Shown here piece by piece: positions 1 to 10,800 of a stretch of 64,000 nt of DNA. A program made the translations under genes and the position numbers. Position 1 is the stretch's first letter. The number at the start of each line of letters is the position of its first letter. Under the pieces are notes generated by a model. The model did no database searches. It saw only the letters and a list, made by a program, of their open reading frames with translations, and was not told where the DNA came from. The DNA comes from Paraspadella gotoi. Taxonomy: Eukaryota; Chaetognatha. The stretch lies in assembly GCA_051294375.1 (NCBI GenBank), contig CM119263.1, positions 30,319,376 through 30,383,375 on the forward strand. The letters are read 5' to 3'.

Positions 1-63
1 CGAAAAACGTAGAAACAGTCAAAACGTATCAAGCATACTTGCGATTGTACTTCTATGACTCAC

Positions 64-1455
64 CGACTGTGAGGAGACCAGACAGCGATACCAAGACACC
101 CGTCATCAACCGCCCATCGTAGCTCATCTGCGAGAATTTGAATACAAGCGGTTGAGCGTCAACAGAATAAAGCAGAGGCTAAAATTGCGCCAAAAGCTCA
201 CCTGAGTGATCATGTAGAGGAAAACGAAGGAGTAACCGTAGAGGACGTACTTTAACTCTCGCTCCATGATCGACTTGGACTCTGTATCGAAGCTGCGGCC
301 ACCGCTGTCGAGGAAAGGATTAAAGAGGGGGGGGGGTAATAGACCCCGTTAATAATAACGAGAGTTACAACAGTTGAATTTTATTAATCAACCTGTAAAC
401 GAGATTGTCGAACTCCGGTTTCATTTCCCGAGCCACTTTGTAAAAGTTTTCTTCAAAATCTCCGTACCAAAGGGCGTAGCGATGTGCATGCATGTTCCAA
501 TGAAGGAGTACGGCTTTGGCTCCTGAAGAAAGGCGAGGAATGACTTGCGCTCCGTCTCTCTCTCTTTCTCTCGCTCACACACACACACAACCTGCGATCG
601 AGTCGTTGTTGTTCGATTGCCAGAAATTGCTGATGGTGGCAACAATGTAATGTTTGTCGACTCTGGTGCGAAGATCTCGCAACGACTTGGCGAGATCAGC
701 CTAGGGAGGGAGAGAGAGTTTTAATCCTGAGATAAAAAGAGATGGCGTTTGATTTTATCTTCTTCACCTCCGTCATATTCATGATCTTCTTCTCGTCGTA
801 ATCCCAGAGACGAAGGACGCTAAAGTTGGCGCAAGACTGAAGGGGAAAGCAAAAAAATGTATAAAATAAACCATTTCTATAAAGCCTATGTACATCGTAT
901 AATTAAAATATAAATTCTCTCACCTGAAACTCCTCCATACGAATGCACCTGTCTTCATAGTCGCTCCGGTGACTCACGATTCGATGGTGCATCCTAAAAT
1001 CAATCAACAAATTCTCGGATGAAAAGCGAAGAGCAAAATTCAAGCTGAAATGAGAGATCACGAGTTTTCAAACAAACCGGTAGAGATTTTTTATGACGTC
1101 CGGCCTTAACACGTTTTCGCCGGAAACGATGACGGATTGAATGAAACCGTTGGGCACCGGAGATTCTGAGGAAGTGTTTTGCGGGAAATATTTGTCGAGC
1201 CAAAGTTTGTTTTTGTGCAGCGAAGACTCTTTAGGCAGCCTTGGGGATATAATGATGCGAATTAGGTTGATGCCATTTTGTCTTTAACTCTTTAACTTCT
1301 TACCAAAGGTTATAGGGGTCTCTCTCGTCGTTCATCCAGAGGACGCCGAGCATAGAGACGAAGACGATGGCGAAAGTCAAGTAGATCGTCGTCATCGGGT
1401 TCGTCGAGACGACGTGACCAACGCGGAAGAAAAAGTTGGAGAGGAAGGCGAACAT
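64..1455 (-). CDS. Patched-domain (sterol-sensing) membrane protein, first copy, partial
   Basis: N-terminal half of a Patched-related multi-pass membrane protein. Coding exons read on the minus strand: 1304-1455 (start Met), 1078-1239, 924-993, 768-836, 592-700, 393-522, 202-304 and 64-127; the gene continues beyond the left edge. The N-terminus has a first membrane segment in the translation of 1304-1455, then a luminal domain with PKES...LW and the SVIVSGENVLRPDVI stretch typical of Patched-domain proteins. Exons 202-304 and 64-127 begin the sterol-sensing membrane bundle (GYSFVFLYMITQ, then LVSLSGLLTVG). All junctions keep phase in this copy. It is a near-identical duplicate of 5846-7238. 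Which family member it is (PTCHD, Patched-related or dispatched-like) cannot be decided from this part. Confidence 0.8.
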
Positions 1456-2029
1456 TTCAGAGTTGAAATACTAGAAAAGGAATTGGAAAGAAATGAGTAA
1501 GGAATTTGTTAAGGGTAAGTTAATGACAAAAAAAACTTACCCTCGCGCATTTTCCGCTCTTTTTCGTCTCATTTTTCGAGCTTCGTCGCTTCATCGATGA
1601 ACGAGAATGAAAAATGTGAAAAAATCCAAAACCAAATTTTACAGATTTTTTGTTAAATCGCAGAAAAGCTTTTTTTTTTCTCTCTGAAGAGAGAAAAAGT
1701 CGAACCAAATATGGAAGGAAAGAAATTCTGGAAAGTGGAATGACGATCGTGAGAGAAAAAAAATAAGACTAGAAATACAAATATGGCTGCGAGAATTCAC
1801 AAAACTTAACCTTAAACAATTCGCGTAAGGTAAAAATATTTATTTTAAACATTTAATGGTATCGTATAGGAATTAAGGTTGAACGTTTGTATATTTTGTT
1901 CCGAAAATTAATTTTTAAGTTTTTTTAAATTAATATTTTTGAATCGAGAGAAAAGCCGAATGAAGAGACTTTCTTCTTCAAGGTGAATTTTAGAACTAAA
2001 GTCTTTCGAAAAAAAAGACAAGCGCGACT
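1456..2029. other. Intergenic gap between Patched-like 5' end and RPN1 last exon (first copy)
   Basis: About 570 bp, AT-rich, with homopolymer runs. It lies between the Patched-like start codon and the RPN1 stop codon, both on the minus strand, so it should hold the RPN1 3' UTR and the Patched-like promoter. I see no coding sequence. The equivalent stretch in the second copy is 7239-7810. Confidence 0.6.
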
Positions 2030-2170
2030 TCAAAGGACATTGAGGATGGCCTCCATCTTGTGGTAAAGGTCCTCCTTCTTGGCGTTGGAGGCGTGCTCCA
2101 GATCCATGTACTGACCGCGACTCATCTTCCCCGCCACGAGCTTCTCCGCGTAAGTGACGGAAAATCCCAC
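2030..2170 (-). pseudogene. RPN1: Orphan terminal exon of ribophorin I (duplicate of 7811-7951)
   Basis: The 141-bp exon encodes the RPN1 C-terminal 46 residues plus stop (starts [14 protein letters not shown], ends EAILNVL). A 3' splice site lies just upstream on the minus strand (CAG at 2171-2173). The upstream eleven exons are absent here, because the sequence breaks at the N gap. The exon itself is intact, so it is called broken only because its gene is missing in this copy. It is either a real tandem duplicate or, more likely, a duplicated haplotype or assembly artefact. Confidence 0.85.
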
Positions 2171-2214
2171 CTGTAAAGCGAGGTAAGTTAAACCCGAGAT
2201 ATCTTTTAATAGGG

Positions 2215-2293
2215 TAGTGCGGGGTAATTCGGAACAGGGGTAATTCGGAACAGGGGTAATTCGGAACGGGGGTAATTCGGAACGGGGGTAATT
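2215..2293. repeat. Short tandem repeat of 15-16 bp (GGGGTAATTCGGAAC) flanking the DIRS-like element
   Basis: About four to five imperfect units of GGGGTAATTCGGAAC(A/G) run directly into the left terminus of the retroelement. A further one to two units resume after its right terminus (4661-4690). The element therefore sits inside a pre-existing tandem array, between AATT of one unit and AATT of the next. The same arrangement is at 8001-8070 and 10410-10436 in the second copy. Confidence 0.8.
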
Positions 2294-2325
2294 TGTGGTT
2301 CCAAATGGAACCGGGATTCTTCATG

Positions 2326-2465
2326 GTTCTTCCCCATCAACAAAGTGAGCATCTGCTCTGAAAACGCGACATCTCCCGAGAGAAAAACGAAGAGGAAACC
2401 TCTTCCCCGCCTTCTCTTCCCCCTCCCGTACGCTACCTCAGTACGCCGACACGAGACAGAATCAC
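2326..2465. repeat. Left inverted terminal repeat of DIRS-like element, copy 1
   Basis: Begins GTTCTTCCCC and ends at CAGAATCAC. It is the reverse complement of 4511-4650 with a handful of mismatches and indels. Outside it lies a left-specific tip of about 32 bp (2294-2325) containing a TGGTTCCAAATGGAACC-type palindrome. Confidence 0.85.
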
Positions 2466-2650
2466 TCGTAACCAAGCAAACCAAGAGGGGGGAATCCCGC
2501 GAAGACTTCCGGTGAAGCGCCACGCCCACTTGACAGGACGTCGTAGAAGGGGGGGGATGAGAAACCGCAAAAAACCAGTCCATGGACGAAAACCGGGTCT
2601 GGAGAAACTGACAGCCGGACGAGGCAACGGCCGAAAGAGCTGTCGGGCGA

Positions 2651-4114
2651 TCAGTCGGCATCCTTAGACGTCCCTGAAGCCCCGCCCCTACGCTTGGGAG
2701 GCGGCGAAGACATGCGAGGCCGGTAGGGATGGCGAGCGGGACTACGCGGACTGCCACGCCCACGCTTGCGGCTAACAGAACAGGCGCAATTGTGTGGCGC
2801 CCCGGAGCGGAGAAGCGAAGAATGGAACGCTTGAGTGACGTCTGTGAAGCGGTCTCCGAAAAAGAATGACATGGAGGGCGGTGAACTGGACAGAACTGTC
2901 TTGAGATCCGAAGGGGCAGCGTCGACAACTAAGCGCCGAGACTCGGAGAGGGCCAAAGCAAAAATTGCCGCCAAACCCGACGAGGCGTCTCCAAGGGGCT
3001 TGGCAAGATCAAGGTGGCCTGCGTCCACTGCACCGGGCCCCTCCGAGCGAAGGGCCTCAACCATGAGGTGGAGAGCGTCAGCGACAGAAAGGACAGCATG
3101 AGCGGACGCTCCGGCGTCTCTCATGATGCGCTCAAAAACCTTGAAAGCGCACGTCGTCTTGGAGTCCTTCCGAGTGGCGTCGAACTGAGCGTCAAGGCAA
3201 CTCTGAGCAGGGGGACGAAAATCCGCCGGCGAAGAGACATCCGACCAGCGCCTGAAACGCGTATTGGCGGAAAACACGTCCCACGACGGTAAAAGAACGT
3301 CGTCTTGGCCAACTCTGCGAAAGTCCCTCCACTGCTGTAAGACCCACTCCAAAGGCTGTACAGAAGCACGACGAGACAGGAAGTCGAGTCGTCGACTCGC
3401 GCAGGTGGGGCTCGACGAGGAAGGCGTGACACAGTCACCCTCTCGGAGCGTGAAGGCCGATCCGCCACCGAAGAGGCCGTCAAAGAACGCGAAGACTCCA
3501 AGTTGCTGGCGTACAAACGAAGACCGACGAATGGCGAACAGAGGCGTCCAAGAACCATGAAGAAAACGTACATGGAAAAAAGAGAAATCATTGAAAAATG
3601 ACAGTCTCAAAAAAAGAACCCCAAAAAAACACCCCACCAAACAAGACAAGCGAGCCTGAGCCGCCCTCCACCACCGGTGGTGCCAGGGGTGGACGGTGGG
3701 TGGTTGTTGGTGGGGAAGAACCATGAAGAATCCCGGTTCCATTTGGAACCACAAATTCTATCATGTAGTTCTTCCCCACCAACAAAGTGAGCCTGTAACA
3801 AGACCAGGCGAAGGCCCGACAAAAAACAAACAAAGTCGAGTTAGGTGGGGCACAGGAGGAAAACCCCTCTGTACGCCGAATGTACGCCAAAAAAAGGCGA
3901 AAAAATAAAAACGAAAAGAGACAACTCACCGCCGAAGACTCTCCAACTCGGAACGAGACGAGCGGCGAAACTCCTTAAATTCGCGACGAACGCTAGAGAG
4001 AGCGTTGCTAATTTGGAGAAGAACTGCCTCCATCTGAGAGGGCATGACTTCGGCCTGACCAGAGCAGCCCGGAATGGCTGAGGGTGGAGGCGGTGGAGGC
4101 GGCGGAAGAGACAT
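2651..4114 (-). CDS. Gag-like (DIRS ORF1-type) protein of the retroelement
   Basis: Two parts on the minus strand. A first exon at 3930-4114 starts at a Met followed by a proline run, has a short charged helix ([16 protein letters not shown]) and ends at a GTGAGT donor. A long open frame covers roughly 3500 down to 2651 and stays open to 3754 in this copy. Its C-terminal half has the layout of DIRS Gag proteins: an alanine/leucine-rich helical stretch, a conserved-looking FFFGDRFTDVTQ segment, then a basic tail (SRKRGRG...). How the two parts are joined is uncertain; the intervening sequence contains the internal complementary region and a possible acceptor at 3798-3802. I cannot confirm family membership without a profile search. 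Confidence 0.45.
3704..3792. repeat. Internal complementary region of DIRS-like element, copy 1
   Basis: Reads as the reverse complement of the left end (TTGTTGGTGGGGAAGAACC through GGAACCACAAATT) followed directly by the reverse complement of the right end (CTATCATGTAGTTC through CAACAAAGTGAGC). It is therefore complementary to a circle junction of the two element ends, which is the role proposed for this region in DIRS-1 replication. Confidence 0.75.
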
Positions 4115-4510
4115 GAGGATAGTCAAGTTGAAAAACGCGCGCCTCAGTCCAAAAAACGGAGAGCACTGGACAAACAAGGGGGCCGAAAACAAGTTCTCCC
4201 CCCTGCAGCCGTACTGGCGCACTGGGCAAACAGAGGGGCCGAGTCCAGCTCTTCCCCCCGCAGCCGCGCAGGTGCGTCGAGGGCAAGCGAGAGGCCGAGT
4301 CAAGGCTCTTCCCTCCGAAGCCACGCACAACGAAGACAGAAAAGATGGCGGCCGGAAGAGAGAACTTCAAAAGCCACGTGTTGAAGAATATCTGTATTCT
4401 GAACTCCAAAAAAAGAAAACGAAAAAATATGCAAATTATTCAACAAAAATAATCAAAAAATATTTTTGAAAAAAGCCGGGAGACTGAGCGCAAAAGCGCG
4501 AACAGAAGAA

Positions 4511-4650
4511 GTGATTCTGTCTCGTGTCGGCGTACTGAGGTAGCGTACGGGAGGGGGAAGAGAGAGCGGGGAAGAGGAGGTTTCCTCTTCGTTTTTTCGG
4601 GAGATGTCGCGTTTGCAGAGCAGATGCTCACTTTGTTGGTGGGGAAGAAC
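4511..4650. repeat. Right inverted terminal repeat of DIRS-like element, copy 1
   Basis: Begins GTGATTCTGTCTCG and ends GGGGAAGAAC; it is the partner of 2326-2465. Beyond it is a ten-base right-specific tip, then AATT and the flanking tandem repeat. Confidence 0.85.
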
Positions 4651-5027
4651 TACATCGAAGAATTCGGAACGGGGGTATTCGGAACTAGGACATTATAATG
4701 AAATAAAATAATTGTATATCTTTTTTTATTTAATGATACAACTACCTATATCATTTAAGTAAGAAGACAGGGATTTCTAGGCGAAACCAAAGTGGATTTT
4801 ATTCTCAGGAAAATAGACCGAGAAAGACGGTGTCAATTTCGGATTGAGTGAATCATGCTAAAACTAACGACTATTTATACAGTAAGGCGTAGTGAAAGTT
4901 AAATACGAAAATTCTAAAGTCAATTATGAAGAACATACCATCAGTGAACATTATTTTTAAAAAAAATTAATTTTATGTTTTTAATTTTCGCAGTAGGCTA
5001 TATTTATAAAATCTAAAAATTTCAAAT

Positions 5028-5052
5028 NNNNNNNNNNNNNNNNNNNNNNNNN
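5028..5052. other. Assembly gap (25 N)
   Basis: The left flank is RPN1 intron sequence lying in the left arm of a foldback repeat (compare 10778). The right flank is the middle of a Patched-like exon. The two flanks do not belong next to each other in either gene model. Confidence 0.98.
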
Positions 5053-7238
5053 TGCCGACTGCGAAGGCAAGGGCGTCGGAGAGGGACGTCACGAAGATGG
5101 AGAGACCTGGTGGAAACGAAAGGTGAAGTGATATTGTCTAATGTCTCGTCCTGTAAACCAAGGGAGAAATCCGACCGACCTACGTCGTGAAGGATTCGCG
5201 ACAGAGAGTCGACGACGACGGTTTTGACTCTGATTTCCGAAGTCGCGTTGTTCACGGATTCCATTTCTTCTCCGTTCCATCCCGACGTCGTCAGCGGATT
5301 TATCGTCGTTGTTGATCGTCGTTCGACTCTTTCTTTATATCGATCCGTTTGTATTCGATTGCTCTTTTGTTTTTCAAAGCCTGATATAATAAAATAATTC
5401 CGTTTTTAACTCATTGATAGTTTTTGTATTATTAACATCGACGACAGCAACATCGAGAACAATTTAAACTCGCGCGCAACGTGCGCGATCGAAGCTTGAG
5501 GAGAAAGGGGATGGCTGAAGGGAGTAGGAGGAAGAGGAGCTTGCTAATAATTCTAATACTAATAACAGTAAACAGTGAAAGTTAACCTGCGTCACAACGA
5601 ACATGTCGTCGATCCCAATGCCGAGTAAAATAGCGGGAATAATTAGATGAACGTTGGACCAGAAATAACCCATGAGAGAACAAAATCCGACCATGAGGGA
5701 AACAGCCAGGCCTTCAAGTGAAAACCGGTCAGGATTTGGACAAAGTAAGATAAACTAAAATGCGTGAAAAGCGGTCAGTCTACGAAAAACGTAGAAACAG
5801 TCAAAACGTATCAAGCATACTTGCGATTGTACTTCTATGACTCACCGACTGTGAGGAGACCAGACAGCGATACCAAGACACCCGTCATCAACCGCCCATC
5901 GTAGCTCATCTGCGAGAATTTGAATACAAGCGGTTGAGCGTCAACAGAATAAAGCAGAGGCTAAAATTGCGCCAAAAGCTCACCTGAGTGATCATGTAGA
6001 GGAAAACGAAGGAGTAACCGTAGAGGACGTACTTTAACTCTCGCTCCATGATCGACTTGGACTCTGTATCGAAGCTGCGGCCACCGCTGTCGAGGAAAGG
6101 ATTTAAAGAGGGGGGGGGTAATAGACCCCGTTAATAATAACGAGAGTTACAACAGTTGAATTTTATTAATCAACCTGTAAACGAGATTGTCGAACTCCGG
6201 TTTCATTTCCCGAGCCACTTTGTAAAAGTTTTCTTCAAAATCTCCGTACCAAAGGGCGTAGCGATGTGCATGCATGTTCCAATGAAGGAGTACGGCTTTG
6301 GCTCCTGAAGAAGGCGAGGAATGACTTGCGCTCCGTCTCTCTCTCTTTCTCTCGCTCACACACACACACAACCTGCGATCGAGTCGTTGTTGTTCGATTG
6401 CCAGAAATTGCTGATGGTGGCAACAATGTAATGTTTGTCGACTCTGGTGCGAAGATCTCGCAACGACTTGGCGAGATCAGCCTAGGGAGGGAGAGAGAGT
6501 TTTAATCCTGAGATAAAAAGAGATGGCGTTTGATTTTATCTTCTTCACCTCCGTCATATTCATGATCTTCTTCTCGTCGTAATCCCAGAGACGAAGGACG
6601 CTAAAGTTGGCGCAAGACTGAAGGGGAAAGCAAAAAATGTATAAAATAAACCATTTCTATAAAGCCTATGTACATCGTATAATTAAAATATAAATTCTCT
6701 CACCTGAAACTCCTCCATACGAATGCACCTGTCTTCATAGTCGCTCCGGTGACTCACGATTCGATGGTGCATCCTTAAAATCAATCAACAAATTCTCGGA
6801 TGAAAAGCGAAGAGCAAAATTCAAGCTGAAATGAGAGATCACGAGTTTTCAAACAAACCGGTAGAGATTTTTTTATGACGTCCGGCCTTAACACGTTTTC
6901 GCCGGAAACGATGACGGATTGAATGAAACCGTTGGGCACCGGAGATTCTGAGGAAGTGTTTTGCGGGAAATATTTGTCGAGCCAAAGTTTGTTTTTGTGC
7001 AGCGAAGACTCTTTAGGCAGCCTTGGGGATATAATGATGCGAATTAGGTTGATGCCATTTTGTCTTTAACTTCTTTAACTTCTTACCAAAGGTTATAGGG
7101 GTCTCTCTCGTCGTTCATCCAGAGGACGCCGAGCATAGAGACGAAGACGATGGCGAAAGTCAAGTAGATCGTCGTCATCGGGTTCGTCGAGACGACGTGA
7201 CCAACGCGGAAGAAAAAGTTGGAGAGGAAGGCGAACAT
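5053..7238 (-). CDS. Patched-domain (sterol-sensing) membrane protein, second copy, partial
   Basis: Exons on the minus strand: 7087-7238 (start), 6859-7021, 6704-6773, 6549-6617, 6373-6481, 6175-6304, 5984-6086, 5846-5909, 5587-5711, an exon around 5171-5270, then 5053-5110 cut by the N gap. The sterol-sensing core is clear. Exon 5587-5711 encodes AILLGIGIDDMFVVTQ, the GxxxDD signature of Patched, Dispatched and NPC1 proteins. The last exon encodes SIFVTSLSDALAFAVG, the following membrane helix. Exon 6859-7021 is one base longer than in copy 1 (seven instead of six T at about 6870-6876), which breaks the frame. The 5' end of the exon near 5270-5380 does not hold one frame, perhaps another indel. 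The C-terminal half is missing. Confidence 0.8.
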
Positions 7239-7810
7239 TTCAGAGTTGAAATACTAGAAAAGGAATTGGAAAGAAATGAGTAAGGAATTTGTTAAGGGTA
7301 AGTTAATGACAAAAAAAACTTACCCTCGCGCATTTTCCGCTCTTTTTCGTCTCATTTTTCGAGCTTCGTCGCTTCATCGATGAACGAGAATGAAAAATGT
7401 GAAAAAATCCAAAACCAATTTTACAGATTTTTGTTAAATCGCAGAAAAGCTTTTTTTTTTCTCTCTGAAGAGAGAAAAAGTCGAACCAAATATGGAAGGA
7501 AAGAAATTCTGGAAAGTGGAATGACGATCGTGAGAGAAAAAAAATAAGACTAGAAATACAAATATGGCTGCGAGAATTCACAAAACTTAACCTTAAACAA
7601 TTCGCGTAAGGTAAAAATATTTATTTTAAACATTTAATGGTATCGTAAGGAATTAAGGTTGAACGTTTGTATATTTTGTTTCCGAAAATTAATTTTTAAG
7701 TTTTTTTAAATTAATATTTTTGAATCGAGAGAAAAGCCGAATGAAGAGACTTTCTTCTTCAAGGTGAATTTTAGAACTAAAGTCTTTCGAAAAAAAAGAC
7801 AAGCGCGACT

Positions 7811-10800
7811 TCAAAGGACATTGAGGATGGCCTCCATCTTGTGGTAAAGGTCCTCCTTCTTGGCGTTGGAGGCGTGCTCCAGATCCATGTACTGACCGCG
7901 ACTCATCTTCCCCGCCACGAGCTTCTCCGCGTAAGTGACGGAAAATCCCACCTGTAAAGCGAGGTAAGTTAAACCCGAGATATCTTTTAATAGGGTAGTG
8001 CGGGGTAATTCGGACAGGGGGTAATTCGGAACAGGGGTAATTCGGAACGGGTAATTCGGAAGGGGTAATTTGTGGTTCCAAATGGAACCGGGATTCTTCA
8101 TGGTTCTTCCCCACAACAAAGTGAGCATCTGCTCTGAAACGCGACATCTCCCGAGAGAAAAACGAAGAGGAAACCTCTTCCCCGCCTTCTCTTCCCCCTC
8201 CCGTACGCTACCTCAGTACGCCGACACGAGACAGAATCACTCGTAACCAAGCAAACCAAGAGGGGGAATCCCGCGAAGACTTCCGGTGAAGCGCCACGCC
8301 CACTTGACCGGACGTCGTAGAAGGGGGGGATGAGAAACCGCAAAAAAACCAGTCCATGGACGAAAACCGGGTCTGGAGAAACTGACGGCCGGACGAGGCA
8401 ACGGCCGAAAGAGCTGTCGGGCGATCAGTCGGCTCCTTAGACGTCCCTGAGCCCCGCCCCTACGCTTGGGAGGCGGCGAAGACTTGCGAGGCCGGTAGGG
8501 AGGCGAGCGGGACTACGCGGACTGCCACGCCCACGCTTGCGGCTAACAGAACAGGCGCAATTGTGTGGCGCCCCGGAGCGGAGAAGCGAAGAATGGAACG
8601 CTTGAGTGACGTCTGTGGAGCGGTCTCCGAAAAAGAAGACGTGGAGGGCGGAGGAACTGGACAGAACTGTCTTGAGATCCGAAGGGGCAGCGTCGACAAC
8701 TAAGCGCCGAGACTCGGAGAGGGCCAAACAAAATCTGCCGCCAAACCCGACGAGGCGTCTCCAAGGGGCTTGGCAAGATCGTCAAGGTGGCCTGCTCCAC
8801 TGCACCGGGCCCCTCCGAGCGAAGGGCCTCAACCATGAGGGGAGAGCGTCAGCGACAGAAAGGACAGCATGAGCGGACGCTCCGGCGTCCTCATGATGCG
8901 CTCAAAAACCTTGAAAGCGCCGTCGTCTTGGAGTCCTTCCGAGGCGTCGAACTGAGCGCAAGGCAATCTCTTGAGCAGGGGGACGAAAATCCGCCGGCGA
9001 AGAGACATCCGACCAGCGCCGAAACGCGTATTGGCGGAAAAACGTCCCACGACGGTAAAAGAACGTCGTCCTGGCCAACTCTGCGAAATCCCTCCACTGC
9101 TGTAGAGACCCACTCCAAGGCTGTACAGAAGCACGACGAGACAGGAAGTCGGAGTCGTCGACTCGCGCAGAGTGGGGCTCGACGAGGAAGGCGTGACCAG
9201 TCACCCCTCGGAGCGTGAAGGCCGATCCGCCCCGAAGAGGCCGCAAAGAACGCGAAGACTCCAAGTTGCTGGCGTACAAACGAAGACGACGAACGAAATG
9301 GCGAACAGAGGCGTCCAAGAACCATGAAGAAAACGTACATGGAAAAAAAGAGAAATCATTGAAAAATGACAGTCTCAAAAAAAGAACCCCAAAAAAACAC
9401 CCACCAAACAAGACAAGCGAGCCTGAGCCGCCCTCCACCACGGTGGTGCCAGGGGTGGACGGTGGGTGGTTGTTGGTGGGGAAGAACCATGAAGAATCCG
9501 GTTCCATTTGGAACCAAAATTCTATCATGTAGTTCTTCCCCACCAACAAAGTGAGCCTGTAACAAGACCAGGCGAAGGCCCGACAAAAAACAAACAAAGT
9601 CGAGTTAGGTGGGGCACAGGAGGAAAACCCCTCTGTACGCCGAATGTACGCCAAAAAAAGGCGAAAAAAAAAACGAAAAGAAGAAACTCACCGCCGAAGA
9701 CTCTCCAACTCGGAACGAGACGAGCGGCGAAACTCCTTAAATTCGCGACGAACGCTAAGAGAGCGTTGCTAATTTGGAGAAGAACTGCCTCCATCTGAGA
9801 GGCATGACTTCGGCCTGACCAGAAGCCCGGAATGGCTGAGGGTGGAGGCGGGGAGGCGGCGGAAGAGACATGAGGTAGTCGAGTTGAAAAACGCGCCTCA
9901 GTCCAAAAAACGGAGAGCACTGGACAAACAGGGGGCCGAAAACAAGTTCTTCCCCCTGCAGCCGTACTTGCGCACTGGGCAAACAAGGGGCCGAGTCCGC
10001 TCTCCCCCCGCAGCCGCGCAGGGTGCGTCGAGGGCAAGCGAGAGGCCGAGTCAAGGCTCTTCCCTCCGAAGCCACGCACAACGAAGACGAAAAGATGGCG
10101 GCCGTGAAGAGAGAACTTCAAACCACGTGTTGAAGAATATCTGTATTCTGAACTCCAAAAAAAGAGAACGAAAAAATATGCAAATTATTCACAAAAAATA
10201 ATCAAAAAATATTTTGAAAAAAGCCGGGAGACTGAGCGCAAAAGCGCGAACAGAAGAAGTGATTCTGTCTCGTGTCGGCGTACTGAGGTAGCGTACGGGA
10301 GGGGGAAGAGAAGGCGGGAAGAGGAGGTTTCCTCTTCGTTTTTCTCTCGGGAGATGTCGCGTTTGCAGAGCAGATGCTCACTTTGTTGGTGGGAAGAACT
10401 ACACGATAGAATTCGGAACGGGGGTAATTCGGAACTAGGACATTATAATGAAATAAAATAATTGTATATCTTTTTTTTATTTAATGATACAACTACCTAT
10501 ATCATTTAAGTAAGAAGACAGGGATTTCTAGGCGAAACCAAAGTGGATTTTATTCTCAGGAAAATAGACCGAGAAAGACGGTGTCAATTTTCGGATTGAG
10601 TGAATCATGCTAAAACTAACGACTATTTATACAGTAAGGCGTAGTGAAAGTTAAATACGAAAATTCTAAAGTCAATTATGAAGAACATACCATCAGTGAA
10701 CATTAATTTTTAAAAAAATTAATTTTATGTTTTTTAATTTTCGCAGTAGGCTATATTTATAAATCTAAAAATTTCAAAATAAGCTTTTTTTAATTTTGAT

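Larger units (their letters stand above)
2294..4660 (-). mobile_element. DIRS-like retroelement, non-autonomous, copy 1
   Basis: GC-rich 2.37-kb insertion in the AT-rich RPN1 intron. It has 140-bp inverted terminal repeats (2326-2465 and 4511-4650) and different short outer tips on each side. An internal region at 3704-3792 is the reverse complement of the left tip followed by the reverse complement of the right tip, i.e. of the joined ends of the element. Inverted repeats of this kind plus an internal complementary region define DIRS-type retrotransposons. A Gag-like reading frame lies on the minus strand. No reverse transcriptase, RNase H, methyltransferase or tyrosine recombinase frame is present, so it would depend on another element. 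Both ends abut AATT. Confidence 0.7.
1..5027. repeat. Duplicated ~5-kb block, left copy
   Basis: This block matches 5783 to about 10778 almost base for base (offset 5782 at the left end). Differences are mostly single-base indels in homopolymer or GC-rich runs. It contains the Patched-like N-terminal exons, the RPN1 terminal exon, one DIRS-like element, and then RPN1 intron sequence up to the N gap at 5028. It ends abruptly there, without the rest of RPN1. Confidence 0.9.
5783..10780. repeat. Duplicated ~5-kb block, right copy
   Basis: Partner of 1-5027. On this side the block is continuous with the rest of both genes: Patched-like exons to the left and RPN1 exons to the right. This is therefore the copy that fits a normal gene order. 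Confidence 0.9.

Noticed and set aside
540-592. CA/CT-rich stretch read as coding (EREKERETERK)
   Set aside because: It lies between donor 591 and the acceptor at 523-525 of the Patched-like gene; it is intron, and indels between the two copies there are harmless.
3695-3800. Nested second insertion of a simple TIR transposon
   Set aside because: The two non-identical element tips are reproduced in complementary order without any intervening interior, which a nested insertion would not give; kept as an internal complementary region, though a dot plot should confirm.
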